A stretch of DNA of 18,504 nucleotides from Alcaligenaceae bacterium (GTDB taxonomy: Bacteria > Pseudomonadota > Gammaproteobacteria > Burkholderiales > Burkholderiaceae_B): the NCBI GenBank assembly GCA_012511095.1, contig JAAZGT010000183.1, positions 1 to 18,504 of the forward strand, written 5' to 3'. Positions 1-7,630 of the stretch are shown one piece after another. The translations under genes and the position numbers were made by a program. The notes beneath the pieces were generated by a model. It had not been told where the DNA came from. It ran no database searches and worked only from the letters and a program-made list of their open reading frames with translations. The number at the start of each line of letters is the position of its first letter. Position 1 is the first letter of the stretch.

Positions 1-23
1 TGTACAGTCGCTTTGATTTCCAT
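1..23 (-). CDS. Possible start of an unidentified gene, cut by the window edge
   Basis: An ATG on the minus strand at 23-21 opens a frame reading MEIKATV before the sequence ends. A GGGGTG motif lies 7 nt upstream of the ATG, a reasonable ribosome binding site, and a plausible sigma-70 promoter lies further upstream (63-90). Seven codons are too few to identify a product, and a second ATG in another frame at 30-28 competes, so this is only a candidate start. Confidence 0.3.
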
Positions 24-62
24 GGTGCATCACCCCACTAAACAATCTAAATTTGGCTCTGC

Positions 63-90
63 ATTGTATACCGAGTATAAAAATACACAA
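63..90 (-). promoter_or_regulatory. Candidate sigma-70 promoter with a palindrome at the -10
   Basis: Read on the minus strand, TTGTGT (90-85) and TACAAT (68-63) are separated by 16 nt, matching the -35 and -10 consensus at four and five of six positions. It sits after the permease stop codon and about 40 nt before the candidate start at 23. A short perfect inverted repeat, TATAC-3 nt-GTATA (67-79), overlaps the -10 element and could be a regulator site. Both are calls by eye. Confidence 0.4.
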
Positions 91-99
91 GCCTAAGAG

Positions 100-870
100 T
101 TATTTGAACAGCATTAAAACAACAGTAAAAATAAGAACTAAGGCAAATAATCGCTTTAAAAAGACCTCTGGCAAGCGCACGGCCAATTGAATCCCTTGTC
201 TAACCATCATAACACCCCCAATGGCAAGAGGTACGCCAATGCTCCAATCGGTATTACCATGCCAAGCGTAGGTAATTAAAGCCATGGTGACACCAGGTAA
301 AACCAAGGCTAAACCAATACCTTGGGCTACCACCTGTCGATAGCCATAAATTAAAGTAAGAACAGGTACCGCCACTAAAGACCCGCCTACTCCAAAAAAA
401 CCACCAATAGAACCCGCCGCAAAACCGAGCATAATAAAACCTAAGGTTCCCATTTGTTTAGGTTCAGGCTTAGGTTTTCTCAAATCGACATTTTTACGTG
501 GTAAAGTTTGCCAAATATAAAGTAAGGCCAACAAAAAGAGCATGACAGCAAAGCTACGCCTTAATAAAACCGGGTCGACGCTTTGAGCCAATAATGAAGA
601 AAAATTAGTCAGCACAATATTGATAATAATGGCTAGACTCACACCCTTAAAATCAATTTTATTATTTTTGTTATAACCATAAACCGATAACAGTACATTG
701 CCAACGATCATCACTAAGCCAGTACCTTGTGCTAATTGCTGTGGCATATCGAAAAGAATGGCCAACATAGGAATGGCTACAATTCCACCACCAATACCTA
801 CCAAAGCGCCGACGAAACCGATAATGGCGCCAAGTGCCACAAACATGGCAAAGCTTAGTACAACTTCCAA
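100..870 (-). CDS. TauE/SafE (TSUP) family membrane permease
   Basis: Predicted inner-membrane permease of the sulfite exporter TauE/SafE family, whose members move small sulfur-containing or organic anions; the substrate here cannot be told from sequence. The 256 residues form two homologous halves, as usual for the family: each opens with a glycine-rich hydrophobic stretch (GALVGIGGG near residues 21-29 and GGFFGVGGS near 156-164), and about eight hydrophobic segments are visible, with a charged linker near 124-138. The start given is a TTG at 870, one base after the radA stop; a purine-rich run (AAGAGAAG) sits just upstream. An ATG at residue 9 (846) is the alternative. The one-base gap to radA suggests translational coupling in an alr-radA-permease unit. 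The pairing with radA looks like convenience of transcription, not a shared pathway. Confidence 0.85.
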   Translation of the reverse strand: MEVVLSFAMFVALGAIIGFVGALVGIGGGIVAIPMLAILFDMPQQLAQGTGLVMIVGNVLLSVYGYNKNNKIDFKGVSLAIIINIVLTNFSSLLAQSVDPVLLRRSFAVMLFLLALLYIWQTLPRKNVDLRKPKPEPKQMGTLGFIMLGFAAGSIGGFFGVGGSLVAVPVLTLIYGYRQVVAQGIGLALVLPGVTMALITYAWHGNTDWSIGVPLAIGGVMMVRQGIQLAVRLPEVFLKRLFALVLIFTVVLMLFK

Positions 871-871
871 G

Positions 872-2254
872 TTATTCTTCTCTTCTTAAAAAATCAAAAA
901 TATCCGCTAGACGAGAGACCGGCCAAATGGTTAAGCCGTCAATCTTTTGTTTTGGTGCATTATGCTTAGGGATCATAGCGATTTCAAAACCTAATTTAGC
1001 TGCTTCTTTTAAACGCTCTTGACCACGTGTAGCGGGTCGAATCTCCCCAGCAAGCCCCACCTCTCCAAAAGCAAAAAAGCCCTTGGGCAATGGTTTATCT
1101 CGAAGCGATGAAATAATGGCCAATAGCACGGCTAAGTCGGAAGCCGTCTCAGTAATGCGCACCCCACCCACTGCGTTAATAAATACATCTTGGTCAAAGG
1201 TAGGAATGCCACCATGACGGTGTAACACCGCTAAAAGCATGGCTAAACGGCTGCCATCTAGACCTAGACTTAGGCGTCTAGGGTTAGGCACATGAGCCGT
1301 ATCAGCTAAGGCTTGAATCTCTACCAACAAAGGCCGAGTACCCTCTTGGGTGGCCATAACGCAAGAACCAGCGATATCACTCGAATGCTGTGATAGGAAA
1401 ATAGCTGAGGGGTTATTTATCCCTCGCAGCCCCTTATCAGTCATCGCAAAAACACCCAACTCATTAACTGCACCAAAGCGGTTTTTAAAAGCTCGAATTA
1501 ATCGATGAGAAGAATGGCTATCGCCCTCAAAATACAATACCGTATCAACAATATGCTCAAGCACACGCGGGCCAGCTAAGCTACCATCCTTGGTCACATG
1601 GCCAATCATCACCAACGCAATACCATTTTGCTTAGCCATACGAGTTAATTGGGCGGCACATTCACGAACCTGAGAAACTGAGCCGGGTGCGGCCGTCAAT
1701 TCAGCCGAGAACATGGTTTGAATGGAGTCAATCACCACCACATTTGGCCCTACCTCTGCCACTGCTCGCTGAATTGCTTCTAATTGAATTTCTGCTAATA
1801 ACTGCACCGAATTCGTATCTAACTCCAAGCGCTTAGCTCTTAAGGCAACTTGCTGGTCAGACTCCTCACCGGTGACATACAACACATTTTGATTATGAGA
1901 TAAATTAGTTAAAACTTGAAGTAATAAAGTGGATTTACCAATTCCTGGGTCACCACCAATGAGAACCACGGAGCCAGGTACTAAACCACCACCCAAAACT
2001 CGATCGAACTCTGTTAGGCCGGTATTAAGTCGAGGCGTATCCTGCATCTGCACATCAGCCAAACGACGTACCGGTGCGGTCGCAGCCAAATGATTAAAAC
2101 GATTAGCAACCCCTGACTTCGTTGCTGGGGTAGCACGTTGTTCGATGGTTTCTTCGAGCTTATTCCACTCTTGACAATGAGGACATTGCCCCTGCCATCT
2201 GAGTGAGGTGCCACCACACGCTTGACAGGTATAAATTACTTTTGCTTTTGCCAT
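872..2254 (-). CDS. radA: DNA repair protein RadA
   Basis: RadA is a RecA-related, DnaB-like ATPase that helps process recombination intermediates and drives branch migration with RecA. The 460-residue protein has the usual full length and order: an N-terminal C4 zinc finger (Cys10, Cys13, Cys24, Cys27), a Walker A motif GDPGIGKST at 101-109, a Walker B strand ending in VVVIDS near 172-177, the RadA-specific KNRFG motif at 257-261, and a C-terminal Lon-protease-like domain. All key motifs look intact. It starts with ATG, 6 nt after the alr stop, with no obvious Shine-Dalgarno, so it probably depends on translation of alr. It is followed after one base by the TauE-type permease. radA beside alr is, as I recall, a common arrangement in Burkholderiales. 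Confidence 0.97.
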   Translation of the reverse strand: MAKAKVIYTCQACGGTSLRWQGQCPHCQEWNKLEETIEQRATPATKSGVANRFNHLAATAPVRRLADVQMQDTPRLNTGLTEFDRVLGGGLVPGSVVLIGGDPGIGKSTLLLQVLTNLSHNQNVLYVTGEESDQQVALRAKRLELDTNSVQLLAEIQLEAIQRAVAEVGPNVVVIDSIQTMFSAELTAAPGSVSQVRECAAQLTRMAKQNGIALVMIGHVTKDGSLAGPRVLEHIVDTVLYFEGDSHSSHRLIRAFKNRFGAVNELGVFAMTDKGLRGINNPSAIFLSQHSSDIAGSCVMATQEGTRPLLVEIQALADTAHVPNPRRLSLGLDGSRLAMLLAVLHRHGGIPTFDQDVFINAVGGVRITETASDLAVLLAIISSLRDKPLPKGFFAFGEVGLAGEIRPATRGQERLKEAAKLGFEIAMIPKHNAPKQKIDGLTIWPVSRLADIFDFLRREE

Positions 2255-2260
2255 TGAATT

Positions 2261-3415
2261 TTAAATTATTTGCTTAACGACTCGTTGATTTAAATTACAG
2301 AGCGTTTCATAAGAGCCCATACGGGCACATTCGGTGATTCGATCAATAGTGATTCCATCATCACCCCATAAAGTGACCCAATCGCCAGCTTTGGCATCAG
2401 GTACAGGGTTTAAATCGATGGTAATCATATCCATAGACACGCGTCCTGCAAGGTGTGTTTCAATACCATTAACCACCACGGGGGTAGAGGCATCGGCCCA
2501 ACGTGGATAACCATCAGCGTAGCCACAAGCGACTACACCAATGCGAGTGCGCTCAGTCGCTTTGAAGCGGCTACCATAGCCCACAATTTCACCTGCATCA
2601 ACCGTTTGAATAGCAAGGATTTTTGCTTTTAAGCTCATCGCCGCTTTTAAATTAAAGTCAGAGGCCATTTGCCCTGGCAAATTGCCCATCGGTGATGAGC
2701 CATATAAACAAAGACCTGGTCGGATAATATTTTGATAATTGGGTAATAATAAATCATCAGCAAAACGTAGACTCGCTGCTGAATTACAGACGCTGATCTC
2801 ATTAAATTTGAATTGAGCATCTACACATTGCTTAAGTGCTTGTTTCATACAGTGCCATGCCCTATCTAACGTGCTGCGATCAGGTGCATCAGCATCAGAA
2901 AAGTGAGTCATTACCACCACCTCGGATACTTTGCGCTGGGCTTGTAATTGCTCTAGTTGAGGCAAAACGCGACTTAATAGCTCTGGTCTAAAACCTAAAC
3001 GGTTCATGCCCGTATTAAGTTTTAGCATGAGCTTAAGCATGGCGCCTTTAGGTAATAGCTTTAGCGCATCTAATTGCTCTTGGCAATGAATGACAGTGGT
3101 CACTTGGCACGATTGCAAGACCTCTAGATCAGCCTCTTCAAAAAAACCCTCGAGCAGTACCAATTCCTTTTTCCAACCAAGTTCACGCAGACGTGGCAAC
3201 ATCTCTGTCTCAATAACACCGATGCCATCGGCTGCGGCAAAACCACTTACTGCTGCCTCAATACCATGACCATAGGCATTGGCCTTGGCAATAGCGATGG
3301 TTTTGGACTGTTTAAAACGAACAGGACCCACCTGTTGCAGCAACCGTTGCTGAACAGCTTGTAAATTGTGGGCCATATTGGAAGTAGAAATAGTTGCTAA
3401 GATCGGACGAGGCAA
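2261..3415 (-). CDS. alr: Alanine racemase
   Basis: PLP-dependent enzyme that interconverts L- and D-alanine and supplies D-alanine for peptidoglycan. The 384 residues fit the family. The PLP lysine is Lys44 in AIAKANAYGHG, and the second catalytic base is Tyr280 in VGYGSRF. Conserved RPGLCLYG (232-239), GYADGYPR (298-305) and RVSMDM (325-330) are present, and the C-terminus has the typical SYETLCNLN. The start is a TTG at 3415 with AGGTG five bases upstream; the next in-frame ATG (residue 14) would remove the first beta strand, so the TTG is preferred. It heads the minus-strand unit alr-radA-permease and is divergent from the phytoene-synthase-like gene across a 200-bp intergenic region. Whether it is the biosynthetic or catabolic paralogue (alr or dadX) cannot be decided, but no dadA lies nearby. 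Confidence 0.96.
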   Translation of the reverse strand: MPRPILATISTSNMAHNLQAVQQRLLQQVGPVRFKQSKTIAIAKANAYGHGIEAAVSGFAAADGIGVIETEMLPRLRELGWKKELVLLEGFFEEADLEVLQSCQVTTVIHCQEQLDALKLLPKGAMLKLMLKLNTGMNRLGFRPELLSRVLPQLEQLQAQRKVSEVVVMTHFSDADAPDRSTLDRAWHCMKQALKQCVDAQFKFNEISVCNSAASLRFADDLLLPNYQNIIRPGLCLYGSSPMGNLPGQMASDFNLKAAMSLKAKILAIQTVDAGEIVGYGSRFKATERTRIGVVACGYADGYPRWADASTPVVVNGIETHLAGRVSMDMITIDLNPVPDAKAGDWVTLWGDDGITIDRITECARMGSYETLCNLNQRVVKQII

Positions 3416-3525
3416 AATAACACCTAAAAAAACAAAAGCTTTTAAAAATCTTTAAAAATAAAGCATTGTGTAGTTTATCTAGTCATTATTGTACGCCTTT
3501 TAATTGTTTGTGCAGCAGTAATTCG

Positions 3526-3549
3526 CGCTAATGTCCACGTCTATTAGCG
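3526..3549. repeat. 7-bp inverted repeat between divergent genes
   Basis: CGCTAAT (3526-3532) and ATTAGCG (3543-3549) are perfect inverted copies separated by 10 nt. The half-sites are centred 17 nt apart, which is compatible with a dimeric regulator or with a weak transcript hairpin. It lies midway in the 200-bp region between alr (minus) and the plus-strand gene at 3616. No T-run follows, so it is not a terminator. The rest of 3416-3615 is AT-rich and has nothing else I can name apart from the -10 element at 3578-3586. Confidence 0.35.
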
Positions 3550-3577
3550 GACAATAAAAGCCTATGGTGTAGACTAT

Positions 3578-3586
3578 TGCTAAAAT
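3578..3586 (+). promoter_or_regulatory. Candidate extended -10 promoter element
   Basis: TGC followed by TAAAAT (3581-3586) matches the extended -10 form TGnTATAAT with one mismatch in the hexamer. There is no good -35 box at 16-18 nt upstream, as is common for extended -10 promoters. Transcription would begin near 3593, leaving a leader of about 23 nt before the ATG at 3616, with no visible Shine-Dalgarno. Confidence 0.35.
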
Positions 3587-3615
3587 AGCTCTTTATTTAA
3601 TTTTTTTGCTTATTT

Positions 3616-4506
3616 ATGACACCTCTTGATTATTGTGCAAACAAAATAAATCGCGCACCCAGCAGTATTTATTATGCTCTTTTAACTACCTCTCCGCAGC
3701 AACGCAATCATCTCAGTGTGCTCCTTGCCCTTCATAAAGAAATTAATGAGGTCTTAATTGAGTGTAAAGAGGCTTCGGTAGCACGCGTTAAATTGGCTTG
3801 GTGGCGTGCCGAGCTTGAGCGCACACTTGAAGCTCAGCCTAGTCACCCTATTTCTAAAGCTTTATTAACTGAGGGGAGTCTAGTTGATAAGTATGGCGCA
3901 AACACTAAGGTTGCGATGCAACTCTATCAACTTTTTTCTCAGATCATTGAAGCCGCTGAAATGGATTTAAGCCAAGGTCGCTATTTAGATTGGGCTAATC
4001 TAGAGCACTATCTACAACATAATGCTACTGCCTTAGCCAAGCTTCTCGCGTGGCAATTACTTGGCGATGCTTATGATGCAGCAAAGCATGATGATTTTCT
4101 TGATAATCTCGCCAAGGGCATCGCAATGGCAATTATTGTGCGCGATGTGGGTTTGCACAGTTTGCAGGGTAGGATTTATATCCCCATGTCAGACTTACGC
4201 CAATTTAATGTCACCGCTCATCAAATGCAACAAAAACAATATGATGAGAAATTTAAGGCTTTATTTGATTTCGAGTGTGCTCGTGCATTGTCTTTCTTTA
4301 AGAGCGCACAATCAGCAACAAAAACCTTTTCTAAAGAGGAAATTCATCAGCTTCGCCCGCTATTGTGTTTAGCCACCTTACATAAAAAACTGCTAAACAA
4401 GCTAGCTAAAAAACCTCAAAGCGTTTTTGAACACCGTGAAAATCTAAGCCCTTTTAGCAAAGCGTGGACTGCTCAAAAACATAACATCGGTCTTAATAAG
4501 ATCTAA
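3616..4506 (+). CDS. Squalene/phytoene synthase family protein with degraded catalytic motifs
   Basis: The 296 residues have the length and layout of the squalene/phytoene synthase fold: an N-terminal YCANKIN...SSIYYALL stretch (6-23), VKLAWWRAELER (58-69), and VRDVGLHSLQGRIYIP (165-180). Active members condense two prenyl diphosphates using two aspartate-rich Mg2+ sites. Here the first site, normally like REVDDVVDE, reads KEINEVLIE (41-49), so its acidic pair is replaced by Asn44 and Ile48. The second, normally RDVGED, reads RDVGLH (166-171) and keeps only Asp167. I therefore infer that it is unlikely to make squalene or phytoene. The mitochondrial complex I assembly factor NDUFAF6 is a known non-catalytic member of this fold and is a possible functional analogue. 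It stands alone on the plus strand, divergent from alr, and its stop is one base from the convergent flavin-reductase gene. HpnC/HpnD annotation should be treated with caution. Confidence 0.8.
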   Translation: MTPLDYCANKINRAPSSIYYALLTTSPQQRNHLSVLLALHKEINEVLIECKEASVARVKLAWWRAELERTLEAQPSHPISKALLTEGSLVDKYGANTKVAMQLYQLFSQIIEAAEMDLSQGRYLDWANLEHYLQHNATALAKLLAWQLLGDAYDAAKHDDFLDNLAKGIAMAIIVRDVGLHSLQGRIYIPMSDLRQFNVTAHQMQQKQYDEKFKALFDFECARALSFFKSAQSATKTFSKEEIHQLRPLLCLATLHKKLLNKLAKKPQSVFEHRENLSPFSKAWTAQKHNIGLNKI

Positions 4507-4507
4507 T

Positions 4508-5137
4508 TTATTTAGTGCCAGGGCGGTGCATTTTAAATAGCGTGTCTTCGGTGATTTCATAATAATTGGCAGGACCACCTGCACGCACCACCCGACGTAC
4601 TCTATGCGCTTGATAAATATTGTTTTCATCAATTAAATCGCGTGCGATATGCACCCTAACCACCTGCCCCATCACAATCCATGTGCTGTGTAACTGCCCA
4701 TCGATATCAGTTAATTGATTGCAAGATAATAACTTACACTCCATGGTGACTGGACTTTCTGCTACGCGTGGCGCAGCGACTAACTCACCTAACAATGGTG
4801 TCAGCTTAGCAAAATCAAATTCATCAACAGGCTGTGTGGTACTGCTTAAATTCATTTGTTCAGCTAAATCACGTGTCACTAAATTCCAAGTAAACTCGCC
4901 TGTTTCAAGAACATTATTGATACTGTCTTTTTTATAACCTGTGGCAGAGAAAATCAAAACGGGCGGATTGTAGTTAAACAGATTAAAAAATGAATACGGC
5001 GCTAAGTTATGTACACCCGCCTTGTTTTTAGTCCCTATCCAACCAATAGGACGTGGCCCAACAATTGCATTTAATGGATCATGCGCTAAACCATGACCAT
5101 CAGCAGGTGAATAAGAGTGTCTTGCTTGTTGCACCAT
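4508..5137 (-). CDS. Flavin reductase-domain flavoprotein (DIM6/NTAB type)
   Basis: FMN-binding split-barrel protein of the flavin-reductase-like family. Members of this branch bind FMN; some act as flavin reductases or oxidoreductases, but many have no known substrate. Visible family marks are GPRPIGWIGT (27-36), NLAPYSFFN (44-52), a KKDS motif followed by FTWNLV, and a C-terminal stretch ending in a Lys/Arg-rich tail. I chose the ATG at 5137, which has GGAG 7 nt upstream and gives 209 residues. An in-frame GTG at 5164 would add nine residues overlapping the end of the upstream ATPase gene and has weaker support. It lies 19 nt after the livF-type stop, so it is very probably the last gene of the ABC importer unit. 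That placement hints at work on the imported compound, but the chemistry is not shown by sequence. Confidence 0.85.
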   Translation of the reverse strand: MVQQARHSYSPADGHGLAHDPLNAIVGPRPIGWIGTKNKAGVHNLAPYSFFNLFNYNPPVLIFSATGYKKDSINNVLETGEFTWNLVTRDLAEQMNLSSTTQPVDEFDFAKLTPLLGELVAAPRVAESPVTMECKLLSCNQLTDIDGQLHSTWIVMGQVVRVHIARDLIDENNIYQAHRVRRVVRAGGPANYYEITEDTLFKMHRPGTK

Positions 5138-5156
5138 GGCTCTGCTCCAGTAACGA

Positions 5157-5855
5157 TTAAACACCTAAATAACGACTGCGAATGGTCTCTTGTTGCTCAA
5201 GTTCAGAAACTGTACCTTGCCAAACCACTCGCCCTTTTTCAATAATATAGTGTTTATCTAATAAAAAACCCATTTCTTTGAGGTTTTTGTCCACTACTAA
5301 AATCGTCATGCCCTCTTTTTTAAGCTGAGCTAAGGTTTCCCAAATCTCTTGACGGATAAGAGGTGCCAAACCCTCGGTCGCCTCATCTAAGATTAATAAG
5401 CTAGGATTAATCATTAAAGCGCGGCCAATGGCCAACATTTGTTGCTCACCACCCGATAAGGTACTGGCAGATTGTTGACGGCGCTCACGCAAACGGGGAA
5501 ATAAATCCATAACTCGGTCTAGAGTCCATGCCTTAGGGGCGTTATTGCCTCTAGATGTAGCGATCAGGTTTTCTTCAACCGTTAGTGACTTAAAGACACG
5601 TCTACCCTCAGGAACTAGAGCAATGCCTCGCTGTGCAATTTGAAATGGTCGTAATTTACTAATCTCTTGACCTTTAAAAAAAATAGCACCACCTTGTACT
5701 GGCAACAACCCCATAATGCATTGAATGATGGTGCTTTTACCCATGCCATTGCGCCCTACCATAGAGACAGCTTGGCCCTGTTGTATTTCTAGATCTACCT
5801 GAAACAGCACCTGAGCCTTACCGTAGCCACCCTCGAGTTGCTTAACCTCTAACAT
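5157..5855 (-). CDS. livF: ABC transporter ATPase, LivF type
   Basis: Second ATPase of a branched-chain-amino-acid-type (HAAT) importer, acting at the cytoplasmic face of the inner membrane. The 232 residues match LivF length. Walker A is GRNGMGKS (34-41), the signature is LSGGEQQ (133-139), and Walker B is LLILDEA (153-159), followed by the family-typical TEGLAP. Its ATG overlaps the stop of the LivG-type gene by one base (TAATG), with AGGAGAG just upstream, so the two ATPases should be made in equal amounts. The symbol reflects family position only; leucine transport is not demonstrated, and urea, amide and aromatic-acid importers share the same architecture. Confidence 0.9.
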   Translation of the reverse strand: MLEVKQLEGGYGKAQVLFQVDLEIQQGQAVSMVGRNGMGKSTIIQCIMGLLPVQGGAIFFKGQEISKLRPFQIAQRGIALVPEGRRVFKSLTVEENLIATSRGNNAPKAWTLDRVMDLFPRLRERRQQSASTLSGGEQQMLAIGRALMINPSLLILDEATEGLAPLIRQEIWETLAQLKKEGMTILVVDKNLKEMGFLLDKHYIIEKGRVVWQGTVSELEQQETIRSRYLGV

Positions 5856-6658
5856 TAAAGCTCTCCTAAATAAGCTTCACGCACGGTTTTGCTCTTACGC
5901 ACATTTTCGGGAGTGCCGGTAAAGACATTTTCCCCATAAACTAAAACACTGATTCTATCCGCCAAGCTAAATACTGCATCCATATCGTGCTCTACCAATA
6001 AAATGCTGTATTTACCCTTAAGTGATTTTAAAAAACGCGTCATCTGCTGAGTTTCTTCACTACCCATACCGGCCATCGGCTCATCGAGTAATAAAATATT
6101 GGGAGAACGAGCTAATGCCACCGCTAGTTCTAGTTGTCTTTTCTCACCATGAGCTAGTTCAGAAACCATGGTATGAGCTTGATGATCTAAAGCAACCTCT
6201 TTAAGCCAATCATGGGCATCTTGTACTAATTTTTTGTCTTTAAAAGGACTGCGCCAAGAAAAACCGCTACCCGAAGCAAGCATCAGCGACAACATCACAT
6301 TTTCTAAGGCGGTATATTGTTCACAAAGCTCAGTAATTTGAAATGAACGCGACATCCCCGCACTCATTCGCTTATGCTGACTATGATCATTTGTGACATC
6401 CTGACCTTTGATGTAAATCTTGCCTGAATCAGGTTTTAACTCACCACATAACTGAGCCAACAAAGTGGACTTACCAGCACCATTAGGGCCGATTAAGGCG
6501 TGAATTTCACCCTCAAACAAGTCAAGATTGACGCCGTTAGTGGCTTTTAGGGCACCAAAGGATTTATATAAACCTTGAACTGATAAAACGGTTTTTGGTG
6601 TATCTAAGGCTTTTTGACGTGAGGTCTCAGGAACAATAATAGAATTACTCTTTACCAT
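5855..6658 (-). CDS. livG: ABC transporter ATPase, LivG type
   Basis: First ATPase of the importer. With the start chosen here the protein has 267 residues: Walker A GPNGAGKS (57-64), signature LAHGEKR (168-174, the LivG variant of LSGGQ), and Walker B ILLLDEP (188-194) followed by MAGMG. The ATG at 6658 has GGGGGT four bases upstream, encoded within the end of the livM-type gene, and overlaps that gene by 14 nt. A longer version starting with TTG at 6682 would add eight residues that are the read-through of the livM end in another frame, so it is disfavoured. About 20 residues precede the ATPase core; they are polar and probably disordered. Confidence 0.9.
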   Translation of the reverse strand: MVKSNSIIVPETSRQKALDTPKTVLSVQGLYKSFGALKATNGVNLDLFEGEIHALIGPNGAGKSTLLAQLCGELKPDSGKIYIKGQDVTNDHSQHKRMSAGMSRSFQITELCEQYTALENVMLSLMLASGSGFSWRSPFKDKKLVQDAHDWLKEVALDHQAHTMVSELAHGEKRQLELAVALARSPNILLLDEPMAGMGSEETQQMTRFLKSLKGKYSILLVEHDMDAVFSLADRISVLVYGENVFTGTPENVRKSKTVREAYLGEL

Positions 6659-7625
6659 AACGACCCCCAAAGAAACGACCAAAGAGCCCTTGCTTAGCGT
6701 AAAGAGCGACTAATATTAAAATCGGCCCCATCACTAACATCCAATGCTCGGTCCAGGTGGTGAGAATACGCTCTAAACCCAAAAACACAATAACACCACC
6801 AATAGCGCCATAAAGGGTACCAAGACCGCCTAAGATGACCATCGCTAAAAACTCGCCTGATTTCATCCAAGAAGCCATATCGGGCGTTACTAAACCTGCA
6901 TAATTAGCCCACAAAATACCCGCTAAGCCAGTGCCCACTGCTGACCAAATAAAAGCCACTAATTGATAAGATTTCGGAGAGGCGCCAAGACTTTGTACTC
7001 GACGTTCTGATTGACGAATGGCCTGTAATACCAAACCAAACTTGGAACGCACAATGGATACACAAATAAACACCCAAAGTACTAAGGCTATCAAACAGAC
7101 ATAATAAAACTGAGTGCGATCTTCAAGGTCCAGCCATGGTAAGGTATTACGCTCGTACATAAAGAGCCCCTCATCACCACCATAAGGTTGCAAGGCGATC
7201 AGCACAAAATACAGCAACTGAGCAAAGGCTAAAGTCACCATAATAAATTGCACGCCACGAGTTCTTAAGACAAAGAAACCAACGATTGCACCTAACAGAG
7301 CACACAGTAATAAGGCAATGGGCCAAAGAATCAGCGCAGAATTAGTGCCATCCCAACCAAAAATAGGATCCATCATGGAGTGATGATGCGCGATAATACC
7401 TACGGCATAACCGCCCATGGCAAAAAACATAGCATGACCAAAACTCACCATGGCGCCATAACCGAGTACCAAATCCAAAGAGACTGCGGCAATGGCATAA
7501 ATTAAAAAGCGCGTGGCTACGCTAATCAAGTAGCTATTATCCAGCTGCTCTGCTCCATAAGGTAGCAGAGCCAACACCAGTAATACTAAAAATACAGCCA
7601 CTTTGGCCTTGTTTGATAACAACAT
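6645..7625 (-). CDS. livM: ABC transporter permease, LivM type
   Basis: Inner-membrane permease subunit, 326 residues. Numerous hydrophobic helices are visible, the first near residues 8-27, and the conserved LivM landmarks are present: LGYGAMVSFGHAMFFAMGGY (54-73) and the cytoplasmic coupling region with AIRQSERRVQSLGASP (207-222), which contacts the ATPases. The C-terminus (GLFGRFFGGRYGKE) overlaps the following livG-type gene. It starts with ATG 5 nt after the livH-type stop, with only a weak AAGA motif in front, so coupled translation is likely. It pairs with the LivH-type permease to form the transmembrane channel. Confidence 0.91.
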   Translation of the reverse strand: MLLSNKAKVAVFLVLLVLALLPYGAEQLDNSYLISVATRFLIYAIAAVSLDLVLGYGAMVSFGHAMFFAMGGYAVGIIAHHHSMMDPIFGWDGTNSALILWPIALLLCALLGAIVGFFVLRTRGVQFIMVTLAFAQLLYFVLIALQPYGGDEGLFMYERNTLPWLDLEDRTQFYYVCLIALVLWVFICVSIVRSKFGLVLQAIRQSERRVQSLGASPKSYQLVAFIWSAVGTGLAGILWANYAGLVTPDMASWMKSGEFLAMVILGGLGTLYGAIGGVIVFLGLERILTTWTEHWMLVMGPILILVALYAKQGLFGRFFGGRYGKE

Positions 7626-7630
7626 AAATC

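Noticed and set aside
3616..4506. Call as HpnD or HpnC hopanoid/squalene biosynthesis enzyme
   Set aside because: Both aspartate-rich motifs needed for diphosphate ionisation are degraded, and no other hopanoid genes are nearby.
6645..6682. Apparent long N-terminus of the LivG-type ATPase starting at 6682
   Set aside because: The additional codons are the end of the LivM-type gene read in another frame, begin with TTG, and have no better Shine-Dalgarno than the ATG at 6658.
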